DNA from: Sinonovacula constricta
Taxonomy: Eukaryota > Mollusca > Bivalvia > Cardiida > Solecurtidae
Reading direction: 5' to 3'
NCBI GenBank assembly: GCA_007844125.1
Contig: CM017556.1
Location: forward strand, 75,227,618-75,291,617
DNA: 64,000 bases
The notes under the pieces were generated by a model. The model had not been told where the DNA came from and did no database searches. It saw only the letters and a program-made list of their open reading frames with translations. The translations under genes and the position numbers were made by a program. Of this stretch, positions 1 through 11,447 are shown piece after piece; position 1 is the stretch's first letter, and each line of letters starts with the position of its first letter.

Positions 1-676
1 TACAAGAAAGGCGCATTTCTTAAATGTGCTCTTGAATACACACTGTTACCATGAGTGGCGCCACCGAGTTGATTTTTCGGTGCTGTTTGAGAACGGCGAC
101 CCTTATATCTTAATTGGTTTTGTTCTTAGATTGTAGCCGACATTTTGACTGTTGAATGGGCTCTGTATTTTGTCCTTACGTCACAACCGGCTTCAGTGAC
201 AAGTGATATATAATCATTTAAATAAGTTCAACTTGTTTCGACGATATTATACCTACCACGAATGTTACTTGAAGAAGTACGTGACCCTGCGCGTAAGACG
301 TGGACGTAACAAAGTCCGATGTTGCGACTATTTAGTGATTTATATCAATATATGGTAGTAACATTAACACTAAGGCAACTAATTTCAAAAAAAAAGTATG
401 TATTCAGATAACCCCAAACCACATTTTGATATAAAAACTCAATTTTACCAAAAACGCCCGAAGGGCCTCGTTTTTCGTGACCTGCTGAATTTAGAAAAAA
501 ACAACAACAACGGACTTCATATTTATCGTTTTCATGAAGGATACGAGTTTAACCGATTATTAATTGAACAACATTTCAATGTTGCAGAAAAATAAAAAGT
601 GTTCAAAAAGAAAACGAGTCCACCACTTAAATGTCTTATGCCAATAATGGTTGTTTAGTGGCAGTTTAAATCAGTT
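1..676. other. Left flank, no supported gene
   Basis: This is the 3' flank of the minus-strand transporter gene that follows. A 65-codon open frame at 398-595 has no recognisable motif and is Asn/Lys rich, so I do not call it. I saw no clear AATAAA on the minus strand close to the transporter stop. Nothing else is recognised. Confidence 0.5.
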
Positions 677-2506
677 TTAACTGGATGTCAAGGGGACATC
701 TTCTTCCTTGCTCGGGTCAACTGGATGACTCTGGATGTACTTTTGAGGGCACGGTTTCTTGCACATTGATCGGCACAACGACGGAAGGGAATACGTCATG
801 TTTTCAGGCACGTCAAACGTTGATTTGAATACCATGCTGGCAGTAAGTCCAACAACAACAGTAGTTGCAAGAAAGACAACGACAAAATAGTTATACGAGA
901 TCGAATAAAGTCGGTTTAATCCGCTAGTCTTTGCTGGTGACCTCGGCAGCTCGGTGTTGTAAACATGGGATGTGTTAGATAGGTCTGAATTGTTGGAAGT
1001 TGTTTTCACCTTATTGCTTCCATCAGCCTGATAAATTCCTTTTACACTTATGGATTGTATATTAACTTCCGGCCCTGAGCAGTTAGTTACAGGTCCCAGA
1101 GGAAGGAATGGTGTCTGCTTAACGCCCGTAGAAAAGTTGGAGCCCACTGAGAGCCATATACCAAACGCCAACCCTGCGCCGGCTCCAATCAGTATACCTT
1201 TAACGGACGTCTTCCGACTGAATATGGACAGGATGAAAATCCCTGTAACCGGACCTAGAATAGATGTCAGAATGGTGGAAGCAATCTGGTGCAACGGTCC
1301 TTGGACATTGCCCAGGATCAGTGCAAATCCGACACAAGCGGCAGCTATAATAGCGACCAACAGTTTGGAGAAGTATGTCAGCCTTACTTCTGACGTTGTC
1401 TTGAAGATTGTCATGCGGAACTCTTCTGTCACGACTGCAGACATGCTACTAAATAAGGATGACAAAGTACTTAATGATGCGCTGCAAAGAGCCGCAAAGA
1501 ACAACCCTGATGCTCCAGGAATGAAGGCAAACATATCAACCACGGTGACTGGGATGATTTGATTCGGGTTCTTGATCCGTCCAGACGCCAATGGGTCACA
1601 TCCCTTGTTACTGAAGTAGGCATATGCAACAAGACCCTCCAGCATCGCAACGGATTCAACAATAAAGTACATCGGAATGAAAAAATACATGACCTTCTTT
1701 GCATCCGACATTGATTTAGTGGAGTTAAGTCTCTGGACGATTGTCTGCGATGACATCTGGGCAAACTCCACGATGAAATTACCTATGCAAAGAGCCCAAA
1801 ATGAATTTCGAACAAGGGGATCGGGATTGAAATCAAACATGTTCAGTCGTCCACTAGGCTTGTTGAGAACGAACACATTTCCAAAGCCTCCCACGCTAAT
1901 TACACCATAGACAATAATCGCTATGTATGATATGGCCATAACAATGCACTGGATGACATCTGCATAAACAACAGCCTTGATTCCACCGAGTGCAGTGTAT
2001 ACCACTGCGATCAATGTGAGCCCTAGGACGAACACCCAAGAGTCAATGGGTGTTACTGAAGACAACGCGATTGAAGCTCCGAACAGAACGACTGCCGAGT
2101 ACATCGCGTTAAACAACGTATCTAGTATCGCTGCAATGCGTCGTAGTATATTTGTATCGTGTCTTTTTTCTAAATATTCAAACACACTCGTCAATTCCAT
2201 CGGGTAGAACAGCGGAACAGAAATGATAATTATCCAAATGAAGCCCAATGACTTTGCAAAAGTCGCAAGATAGTATTGAATGCCATAGGCATATATCTCG
2301 GCCGGATATCCAAGAAAGAATATGGACGATTCTTTGGTCACGAGAAGTGATATCGCTACGGGAAGAGCTCCGAGCTTTCTATCACCTCTGTGGTAGCGCA
2401 CAAGTGATGTTTTGTGTCTGTCCCTGTGAGCATAAATGATGCCAACAGCGAGAGATATTCCGATGCCGAGAATAAGCACAACATAGTCTATCGTTGCCAA
2501 TTCCAT
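677..2506 (-). CDS. SLC5-family sodium-coupled solute transporter (SMCT/SMVT-like), copy 1
   Basis: A single-exon frame of 609 residues, the usual length for SLC5 carriers, begins with DYVVLILGIGISLAVG as transmembrane helix 1. Diagnostic parts in order are: GYPAEIYAYG near residue 66 (the G-x-P-x-E-x-Y motif of helix 2); TSVFEYLEKRH near 106; the SSF signature region GGIKAVVYADVIQ near 174; FNPDPLVRNSFW near 226; CDPLASGRIKNPNQIIP near 303; and the Ser/Thr-rich helix ASLSTLSSLFSS near 343, where the second sodium site lies in this fold. About 13 membrane helices are expected. The loop before the last helix carries several N-x-S/T sites. By family knowledge it would couple plasma-membrane Na+ entry to uptake of monocarboxylates or vitamins; the substrate cannot be read from sequence. 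SLC5 genes usually have introns, so the intronless form is notable. It pairs head to head with the copy at 14568-16427. Confidence 0.9.
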   Translation of the reverse strand: MELATIDYVVLILGIGISLAVGIIYAHRDRHKTSLVRYHRGDRKLGALPVAISLLVTKESSIFFLGYPAEIYAYGIQYYLATFAKSLGFIWIIIISVPLFYPMELTSVFEYLEKRHDTNILRRIAAILDTLFNAMYSAVVLFGASIALSSVTPIDSWVFVLGLTLIAVVYTALGGIKAVVYADVIQCIVMAISYIAIIVYGVISVGGFGNVFVLNKPSGRLNMFDFNPDPLVRNSFWALCIGNFIVEFAQMSSQTIVQRLNSTKSMSDAKKVMYFFIPMYFIVESVAMLEGLVAYAYFSNKGCDPLASGRIKNPNQIIPVTVVDMFAFIPGASGLFFAALCSASLSTLSSLFSSMSAVVTEEFRMTIFKTTSEVRLTYFSKLLVAIIAAACVGFALILGNVQGPLHQIASTILTSILGPVTGIFILSIFSRKTSVKGILIGAGAGLAFGIWLSVGSNFSTGVKQTPFLPLGPVTNCSGPEVNIQSISVKGIYQADGSNKVKTTSNNSDLSNTSHVYNTELPRSPAKTSGLNRLYSISYNYFVVVFLATTVVVGLTASMVFKSTFDVPENMTYSLPSLCRSMCKKPCPQKYIQSHPVDPSKEEDVPLTSS

Positions 2507-4939
2507 GCTGGGTTTTCGGACTGTAGTGGTCTTCCGAAACAGCCCTTGGGTTGAAGCGTAAGTGTACTATCGTTTCACAAAAATTGTTTGCCTTATAAAA
2601 CCATTGTAAAGTAACTAACTGGCGAAATAACGTATGTATAAGATTAGATTTGCAAGTCAAAATATTTGCCCTACAGGTCTTGTAAGACAGAGTGTCTTCC
2701 TTTCTGTATTGTTCCCAATATACACTCTAAGTAATTCTGCTTAGTGTTAAACAACGGGAAAAATTTGATTGAACATAAGTTAACCAGAAATGTCGCGGGA
2801 CAACGCGCTCGACACTTCAATTGCTTGATAGGCTGGTGTAAGCTTGTCAGTAATTGCACACAAAATGTAACCATTTCAAGAGGCGAACCAAGACCATAGG
2901 GCAATAATGCAATACAACACAACAACCCAAGGGTGTCATGTATTGGTGTGAGTATTGTGACATTTAATGTAGAAAATGCGTCCTGTGTAGTCTATATTGT
3001 GGAAAATAAACAAAAATAATTTGTACTAGTTTTGTTTTATTATATAATCAGACAATAACTTTCATCATGATGTTACTTCATTCCTGGTCGGGATCTGAAT
3101 TGAGTTGCTTTCTCTTGTACTGCTGATAAGTTTTGAAACATATTCAAATAGGTTGTACTACCTTTTTTCAAAACATTGAAAGTTAGTAAAAATAACGCAT
3201 TGTGATTTGTGTTATTTATACATTAGACTGACTCATGAATACCTTTTTATTGTACTTTTTAAACCAATGCTCACAGGACCTTGTCATACTGTGGTATTTG
3301 AAATAGTTTGTATGCTGAGTGATTTCGGAGTATACGATGTAGTTATTCAATAAGATTGGCGGCACCCAGGGCTGTTTTGTGTTAATTGAATGTTGATTTT
3401 TTTATCTGTTTTTCTCTGTCATTATACGGTTTCGCACAGTAATTGTAAGCCTTTGGGGTAGATTCGAATACAAAATATCTCTTTTCAGTAATAAAGGGCT
3501 AAAACTCGAAATAGAAATTAAAGATAAACTGAATAAATATTTTAAAATTTATTCAACTAAACGTTCATTATGACTTGTACAGACCTTTACACCCTTTTAC
3601 ATTTCTTTACAATATATACCTTGTTTTTATAAGGGGAATAGGGAGATAATGTGTAAGTAAATAAAGCATTTTCCGTTATAGCAAAGTCCTAAGTTAAAAA
3701 CGCATGACATATTGCACGTTTTGCTTTTCTAGCTGCGTAATTTTTAAGGGTTGTCGAGAGAATACCACTCGCTTATAGTTAGTTGACCGTAGGAAATAGT
3801 AACTGTAGAGGTTTGTTCTTCTGAAGATGTTTGGTATTCCTGAGAATTTGTTGTTGGGATTTATGATCGAGCGTGTTGGTAAAAAAGACTCCGATAAAAG
3901 ACAAACATTATGTTTCCACCCCCAGATCGGCTTTAGTCTGGATAATTTGCCCAGGTGACGTCGTAGTAATCAAGAAGTGGACGAATGATAGTTAAATATT
4001 GAAGCGGTAAAGGCTCTTTTGGTTAAGAACATTATTTAAAATTTGAGAAAACTGTATGCCAGGATGTAAATGTCACTTAGATTTTCGTGAAAACTAGGCT
4101 AAAGGTAACCAGCCATATCTTGGACCACAAAAGTATGTTTTCTAAGTTGATATTAAGAGAAACGACAGTCGTAAGCGGGCCTTTAAAAAACAATGAACAA
4201 TGGTGTCGTCTACAAACAACCTGGTATTATAACGTATTTTTTCCTTGAGGAAGTGTGAGGTTAGAGCTCTTTAAAACCGGTTTAAGCACCCCAGTCGGTC
4301 CCTTTTGCCGACTGACTGTCCCAAGGCTGTACTGTTGGGTTTGCTCTTTTCGTCTTACTTTTACATTTGGCTTGCATGTGAATTCATTTGTCCTTGGGCC
4401 TTTTCAAATTTTGGTATATGTTGCAGGACTGTGTCATATATTCTTATTTGATCTTTCTGGGTAACTTTGTGTTATGTGAGTTATAAACGTGCCACTGTGC
4501 AATATTGCGAAAAATCAATATGTTCAGATAGGTCCGACAATTTCCGGTAAACGGTCGTTAAGACATCACTGTTGGGACATTATCGCCAAAGGGAGTATTC
4601 ATTCAAATTTCTTTTTTAAATTTAATTGCATATAAATAATTTGCCTCACACGATTATAGTCAATATTGAAGTTTTTTTTATAAAAAAACTCTTAATATAA
4701 CCATATTGTGCACATAATGTTTTGTATATCCCGCTTATGACGTCATAATTCCAACTGTTGGCATCCTCATTGTCGTAAACGTTTCCAGTAGCTTCATGCA
4801 TGCTTGACAACTTCTGGCCATGTCCTGTGGAAAAAAATGACATTGTTAACTCAAAATGCCGAAAAGGGGATTTGAACACGCAGTACTTACCAAAACTTTA
4901 TGGTAGCAGTTTATAGACAGATTTTTAGAAGTAATCTAG
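2507..4939. other. Intergenic, 5' flank of transporter copy 1
   Basis: AT-rich, non-coding sequence upstream of the minus-strand transporter. Short open frames here show no family motif. A slightly GC-richer patch at about 4258-4330 reads like repeat-derived DNA and could be the 3' end of the retroelement just to the right, but I could not establish this. No promoter element is clear. Confidence 0.4.
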
Positions 4940-6290
4940 TTGTTAGCATGCTTTTATATGCACTTTTCGAGTATGAATACAGAGGCAGCGATAAGGGTCT
5001 ATAACTTGCTGAAATAGTTGGATGAGATTTTTCTTACTAAGCTGAGGGAGATGAAAGATGCCAAAGCAAGTTAAGTAGCGTGGAGAACGGACAGCAGAGA
5101 AAAAAAAACCTTCTTTGATGTGGAATGGGCTTATCAGCTCCGGTCCACATGTGTTTGATGGACATGTGATGAAAATAGTATAACTTACTCTAGTTAAATA
5201 TGTATAAAGGCTGATTGGGAACTGGAATGAGAAACATTGAAAGGTAAGGTATGTCTGCAATTTGTCCGAAGTAATACATGGTTGGTATACATTGACATTG
5301 ATATTTATAACTTATTCCAGAATTCAGGCCCCATCTTTCAGTTGTGTTGTTGGCAAATAAGGCATTGTAGATTAAAGGGATGTCGTAGGGCTGCACAGTT
5401 ATAGTTTTATGGATTGCTTGCATTGATCAGTGACTGAGCGGCTATATCGAGGGCGTCAAGCATTACTTATGTTTCTAGGTAAAGATGTTCTAGTTGTTGT
5501 CTGAGGGCTTCGACATTTTGCGTCCTTCTCTTTCCATTTTTTCTACTCAACGGTAAAGTTCTTAATTCTTTAGTACTGTGATACTAAGTCAAAGGAGTCA
5601 AGTTAAAGTGAGATAAAGTGTTGTGGTTAAACTTGCAATAGCATGGTCAGTTGTGTAGACAAACATTAGATCAATGATACTGTTTGTTCGGTATATTGTG
5701 CTGGTTATGTTATCAGTTGATCTTTGCAACTTGAAAATATAAGTCGAGACACTATGTTACTTGAAGAAGTTAACATGTTATTTTTGAAATACCCGCAACA
5801 AGTAATGTTCTGTTCTGGTTCATAAAAGCTTTATTAATACTTTCCCCTAGTGTCAATTAATCATTATTCAAACATGGATCCGTAGAATCCCCCTTTAAGA
5901 AGTTTTTCATTTTGGTTGGTTTTATCAATCCATAATGCCACCAGTTCTACGACCTAAAATCGTATCTCCGGACCGTTGTTAGACCAGGTCGTATATACAG
6001 TGTAGTACTGTTGCCATTTATATTCATTCGGTCGTTGCAGAAATGTATTACACCATTATGGATCAAGATATCGTCGGGTGATTTTAAAGATGAAAGCCAT
6101 GTTTCAGTAAATATGAGAACGTTTTATTGCTTAGCATAAGTTTATAGTAAGTCAAGTTTAAGGCATATACTTGTGATGTTTCAGAGCATATGGCCGAAAC
6201 GAGAATCTATTACTTTAGGTAGAATGATCTGAAATAGATGGGATGGGTGATAATAATTCAGATACAGGCGGACCTAGATTTGATGGAATA
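4940..6290 (-). mobile_element. Decayed non-LTR retrotransposon (endonuclease and RT fragments)
   Basis: Read on the minus strand, several broken frames match successive parts of a CR1/L2/Rex-type ORF2 in the right order. From about 6120 down, VLIFTETWLSS then DDILIHNG and FCNDR resemble the endonuclease E-T-W-L motif and the strand after it; this piece stops at 5947. Around 5680, SIIDLMFVY resembles the end of the endonuclease (T-x-I-D-x-I/M-F). Near 5390, PYDIPLIYNALFAN resembles the linker that enters the RT (PyeIAnaFNxyFan). Near 5150, TCGPELISPFHIKEG matches the RT start motif GPDxIsPxxLKE. Stops and frame changes separate the pieces, and the spacing is shorter than in an intact element, so it is a dead copy with internal loss. 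The clade assignment is tentative. Confidence 0.65.
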
Positions 6291-6301
6291 TCACAAGAAG
6301 T

Positions 6302-7264
6302 CATCAGTATCGCCAGTACACATCAGTACCGCAGTACACATCAGTACCACTAGTAGTACACATCATCACCGCTAGTACACATCAGTACCGCTAGTACACA
6401 TCATCACCGCTAATACACATCAGTACCACTAGTACACATCAGTACCCCTTGTACACATCAGTACCGCTAGTACACATCAATACCGCTAGAACACTTCAAT
6501 ACCGCTAGTACACATCAGTACCGCTAGTACAAATCAGTACCGCTAGTACACATCAGTACCGCAGTACACATCAGTAACGCAGTACACATCAGTACACATC
6601 AGTACCGCTAGTACACATCAGTACCGCTAGTACAAATCAGTACCGCTAGTACACATCAGTACCGCAGTACACATCAGTAACGCAGTACACATCAGTACAC
6701 ATCAGTACCGCTAGTACATATCAGTACCGCTAGTACACATCTTCACTGTTAAAACACATCAGTACCCCTAGAACATTTCAATACCGCTAATACATATCAG
6801 TACTGCTAGTAGTACACAGCAGTATCGCTAGTACACATCAGTACCGTTAGTACACTTCAATACCGCTAGTACACATCAGTACCTCTTGTAAACACAAGTA
6901 CTGCTAGTACACATCAGTACACTGCAGTACCGCTAGCACACATCAGTAACGCTAGTACACATCAGTACCGCTTGTACACATCAGTACCGCTATTACACTT
7001 CAGTACCGCTAGTACACATCAGTACACATCAGTACCGCTAGTATACACCAGTATTACTAGTACACTTCAGTACCGCTAGTACACATCAGTACCGCTAGTA
7101 CACATCAGTACCGCCAGTCAGTACACATCAGTTCCGCTAGTACACATGAGTACCGCTAGTACACATGAGTACCGCTAGTACACAGCAGTACCGTTAGTAC
7201 ACTTCAATACCTCTAGTACACATCAGTACCGCTAGTACACATCAGTTCCGCTAGTACACATCAG
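6302..7264. repeat. 19-bp tandem array, about 50 copies
   Basis: Head-to-tail units of consensus CGCTAGTACACATCAGTAC. Copies vary by point changes, by short units lacking GCTA, and by doubled ACACATCAGT segments. The unit contains the palindromes CTAG and GTAC. The array directly follows the 5' side of the retroelement fossil on its right. It is not coding. Confidence 0.95.
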
Positions 7265-7503
7265 CAATTATGCTTGGAAAGATGACATATAGATCTGTTA
7301 AGGATAACTATTCTGTTCGTTCATCGTTCAATAGTAACACCATCTGACGTTTCAAAGTAACCCGCTTTACACTTTTACTGTCATCTAACAGACAAATATT
7401 GGTACATAAGCTAGCCTGTATGTCAGACAAACAAGTGTAATATTGAATAGAAAGTAGCAGAAGCGACAGTTCATACATTTTAAAAGCAAGTATCACGACA
7501 ATG

Positions 7504-7692
7504 TTAGTCATGTGAGTGTTGAATGTGCCTTTCAGTTTGAGAGTGAAGTATGTAAGTGATTATGTAACCGTTTGTTGAGTTAGGAAATGCAATTAGAATC
7601 AAATTTGTAAATAAACCACCCTCTTGAGCGCGTAGAAATACATTATCCATTGCAACGTGGTACTTGTTACCAGTGACCACGTCCCTCGCCAC
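7504..7692 (-). pseudogene. Possible piggyBac-like transposase remnant
   Basis: A 62-codon minus frame contains GNKYHVAMDNVFLR followed by GLFTNLI. This resembles the piggyBac DDE-domain segment in which a hydrophobic strand ends in a catalytic D followed by N (x-h-x-h-DN-x-F, then L-F-x-x-L). Only this short piece is visible and no TTAA-ended inverted repeats were found, so the call is weak. A chance frame is possible. Confidence 0.25.
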
Positions 7693-7839
7693 ACCCTCAC
7701 ACAGGTTACGTTTCGCTGAACTTTTTTGTGTTTTGACTCTTAACCTTTGGCTTTTGTCCTTAACATTGGACTGTGTCTTTTGAGAATTCTATTTTCAGTG
7801 TCTGTTCGCTATATTAAAATAAATATCACATTCCATTAG

Positions 7840-7919
7840 GGTGATGGCACGTATTGTCAATCCTCAGGAGCAACTCGGTAGACCTTACCAACCTCAGGTT
7901 GACAATACGTGCTATCACC
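7840..7919. repeat. Inverted repeat: 21-bp arms, 38-nt loop
   Basis: The arm at 7840-7860 and the arm at 7899-7919 are reverse complements except for one G/A difference; the shared core is GCACGTATTGTCAA. The 38-nt loop contains CCTCAGG and a small GGTA/TACC pairing. It could be a tiny MITE-like remnant or a hairpin-forming RNA locus. The sequence alone does not decide. Confidence 0.85.
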
Positions 7920-8035
7920 TGGTCGTCGAATGGTTTTATTTACGCTCACCTTTTACCTATAAGCATATAGCGAGCATCCCCTTCAATGGTATAGTATTTA
8001 TATATAACCAAGGACGTAGCTATTTATGCTTTTAA

Positions 8036-8612
8036 TGTCACGCACTTTCTTTGGCGGGGTGCGGATAGAGGGACCTAGAGGTAATGGCAAAGCTCTAATC
8101 ATTCGTTCAATGAACAGGGCACCCCTTCGTTATTTCTAGCACATGATTTTTTTTTTCAAAACATATCCGAATAAATCAAATTGAACTATACACTCTGATC
8201 AAGAGTTAGAACTTTTCCTTTAAAAATACATTATGAAGTGTTCCAGTACGTCTTTAGGCCTACTTCATATTTCGTCATACATGGTAAAAGTATGAATCAG
8301 AGTGCACCTTGCTTATTGACCGGATTTAGATTAAAGAATAGGAAAGCTGATGCGTTTTAATTTAAAGACAAAACAAATTTATTAGAGGATTTGTACAACT
8401 TGATCCAACGTTGTGGGGTTTTTTTCAATTAAAAACTGATTTTTATGCGCGATTCAAGCACATGTAACATAGCTACAGCCATCCTGCAACTATTACTTAG
8501 TGACAATGCAAGCCTTCTTCCACAGCTTTAAAGCACGGAAACTCACCACAGTGAACACCCTGGTATTACCGTGTTGGAAAACACAACTGATTATCTGCTT
8601 TGGGATTTTGAA
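8036..8612. other. Intergenic, nothing recognised
   Basis: AT-rich non-coding DNA between the hairpin and the 13-bp array. I saw no gene or element in it. Confidence 0.4.
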
Positions 8613-8956
8613 ATAATGCTGCTAGATAATGCTGCTAGATAATGCTGCTAAATAATGCTGCTAGATAATGCTGCTAGATAATGCTGCTAGATAATGCTGC
8701 TAGATAATGCTGCTAAATAATGCTGCTAAATAATGCTGCTAGATAATGCTGCTAGATAATGCTGCTAGATAATGCTGCTAAATAATGCTGCTGCCAGATA
8801 ATGCTGCTAACTAATGCTGCTAGATAATGCTGCTAGATAATGCTGCTAGATAATGCTGCTAGATAATGCTGCTAGATAATGCTGCTAAATAATGCTTCTA
8901 GATAATGCTGCTAAATAATGCTGCTAGATAATGCTGCTAGATAATGCTGCTAGATT
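8613..8956. repeat. 13-bp tandem array, about 26 copies
   Basis: Units of ATAATGCTGCTAG, with scattered variants (AAATAATGCTGCT, one GCTGCCAG, one GCTTCTAG). Very regular, with few length changes. The unit length is not divisible by three and the array has stops in every plus frame. Confidence 0.95.
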
Positions 8957-11330
8957 TAATGGTGGTATCCGGTAGTTTCAAATACATGTAGAATATATTT
9001 CCGCTGCGTTTGTTGAAATTGTGCATGCTTTCTGCTAAACTCATACTTGAGGAAAAAAAAAAACGATTTTTAACATTACCAATATTGTTTGGCAGTGCAA
9101 TTCACAAGAAAAGTCTCTAGAAAGTTTTTTCTTCTTCCAAATCTACAATTAAGCATGAACGTGATCTTTGCTATAAATATCGACGTCAGGGTGACCTATT
9201 CGGATGACGATATACAGTGATCGCAAAAGTAAGTTTTCATGTGATTTTCTTAGTTAAATAGCTACATTTTACTGCGTGACTCAGATAGGAAATTCCTATT
9301 GGTAATGACGACTGGGGATCTAGGCTTCACTGTTTACACAGATGTAGGGCATAATTGAGCAGTATTCTGCAGGACATTTTCAGGTAACAATGACTTATTT
9401 GGTTATTTGAAGAAAACAAATGTCGGTCCAAACTGTTGAAACCACCTTTAGGACAAAGTGGTGCTGTTTCAAACGCAATTAAGGCCACACAATGTAGGAC
9501 TAATTAACTGAAAGTGACTGGTTGGAGGTAGACAATATATTGTTTTCTGTAATTTTGTGGTGGGTCTTACGCATTGGCAATATATCGAATGTTAATCACT
9601 TGCTTCTATTTATTAAATGTTCATTAATTCAGGAAAAAAATCCGAACATGGCTTGATTTTCCACCCGTACATTTCAAATGAGTGGTTAGAATATGGCATA
9701 ATTACTATGATGATACAACTTTGGTCAATGTTTATGTATTCATTTTACCTATATGCATAGGCACGATATAACAAAAAGAAAGAATGCGTCCGCATAGTAA
9801 CAACACGATTAGTCAAACGAAAATATGAATACGCATCGACAGAAAAGAATTCCCTGTTTCTGAGGTAAACGAAGCTATAAAGAGTTTACGAAAAAAGTAG
9901 ATTGTGCATAAAAATGACTGTTCGTATTTGTGTTCAGACTAATTGCTTTAATTGCTTTACTCAAGAAGATGCCGACCTAACAATTAAAGGACAATTAATG
10001 CCTAGATTTGAGGTGAAAAATCCCGAAAACGTGAAAATATCATTGAATGTTGTGCTGTCGTTTAAACTAGAAATGAAATTTTAAAATGCAACTCTAAATG
10101 AACGAAAATTTTCTTAATAAAGGTAATAAATAGTAACTATTCATTTTAAAATTCTGGATAAGATTATCCGAAACAACAACTCATGTCTGCAACTTTAAAA
10201 GGTGCATTATTTCTTTGTACAGAAAGAAAATTTTCCGTGGATAAGAAGTATTAATTTGCTTTATTTTCTTGTACTTTGCAGCCTGTAGTCGGCAAAAGGA
10301 GGTGTGGTCCAATCTATTCATTTTTATCATTGATGGAATAGAACCATTTATAGAATCAAACCCACCACTGTTACTACTGTTATCTATAAATAGTTTGCAA
10401 CAAATATAGAGCTGCCTTTGCTGTGATTTCATGCCATGAACACCTGACAAATAAATTAAACTCATTTTATTCTGAGCCCCGTATTGTATAACCTTCAGTT
10501 TGAATGTTGTCAAGAAATTGAACTACCAATGTATATACCACTGATTAAGGTCACATCTTAGGATCAAGTGTTTAACTTTGAGCGCTTTCTTTTCTGGGTG
10601 GATGTTCTGAACACCAATAAAGCAATTCTTTCCTTGACTTACAAAAACATTCAACTTCAGGTTGTCATATTAGTATATGTGTGTCTCATTTATGTGATTT
10701 TTGACATAATATGCAATTTTATTTACAGTTCTTGCAAAATGAATTTCTTCCAATCTTGAACACATGGTTAGAGGGTGTGAAGCAGCTTAAGGCGTTTTGA
10801 ACAACTATTTTGGGGGGATTTTGGTATAACTTTATCAATAAAACCACTCTTTAGTCCAAGTACAGACAAATTTTGAAAATACCTTAATTATTAGTAAATG
10901 CAGTCTCCAAGGTAGAAAATGCATGTTTGTAATGATGAATGGGGCTGCACTTTTCACTTGGCTAGAGGATTTCAGTAACCAGCATTTGCTGAATCTTTTC
11001 ATGTCACAATAATTTATTTGGTTGTTTGAGGAAAAAAGTTTTAGATACCACCATTAATTGTATAGTCAAAACAATTTATAACAATAAGGCATGGTGATAA
11101 GTATAGGTACCATAGAAATATTTTTTTGTGCGACAACTGTCACATAAATCTAGGATATAACGAGAATTTAATATTTCATGTTATAAATTTGTATGTTTTA
11201 TATTATTATTGGTGAATAAAAGTGCCCGATAATAAATGTATTTGTCCGGACTAAGACTGGAGATTGGGCGGATTACTGCAACTCTTCATATAAAGCTGAA
11301 ACCTTGAAAGGATACCTTTTCGGTTACCAT
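8957..11330. other. Intergenic, with a weak diverged duplication
   Basis: AT-rich, no supported gene. Parts of about 9380-9470 and 10990-11070 share a diverged segment (around TTATTTGGTTATTTGAAGAA), suggesting an old repeat present twice. Open frames at 9902-10084 (plus) and 10181-10513 (minus) show no family motif and are not called. Confidence 0.35.
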
Positions 11331-11447
11331 GACAAGAACCATTTCTCCAGAGACAGTTAACTTCAAATTCAATGCCATGGCCAGCCAACAGAAGGACAAC
11401 TGCCAGGAAGGCAGCGAGGAAATATCAATTCTTCGCAGTCCTTTGAA
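11331..11447 (+). CDS. Candidate first coding exon, unrecognised
   Basis: An ATG in a fair context (GGTTACCATGA) opens about 40 codons of even, polar composition (MTRTISPETVNFKFNAMASQ at its start). They end at AAAAG followed by gtatag, a plausible 5' splice site that leaves the frame two bases into a codon. The block is richer in GC than its surroundings. The next exon is not certain. The stretch at 13644-13770 has a compatible acceptor and stays open when joined in the required phase, but this is only a hypothesis. Confidence 0.22.

Noticed and set aside
398..595. 65-codon open frame left of the transporter
   Set aside because: No family motif, low-complexity Asn run, no supporting context.
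1050..1562. 170-codon plus-strand open frame
   Set aside because: Antisense shadow of the transporter coding region.
10181..10513. 110-codon minus-strand open frame
   Set aside because: No recognisable domain and composition like AT-rich background.
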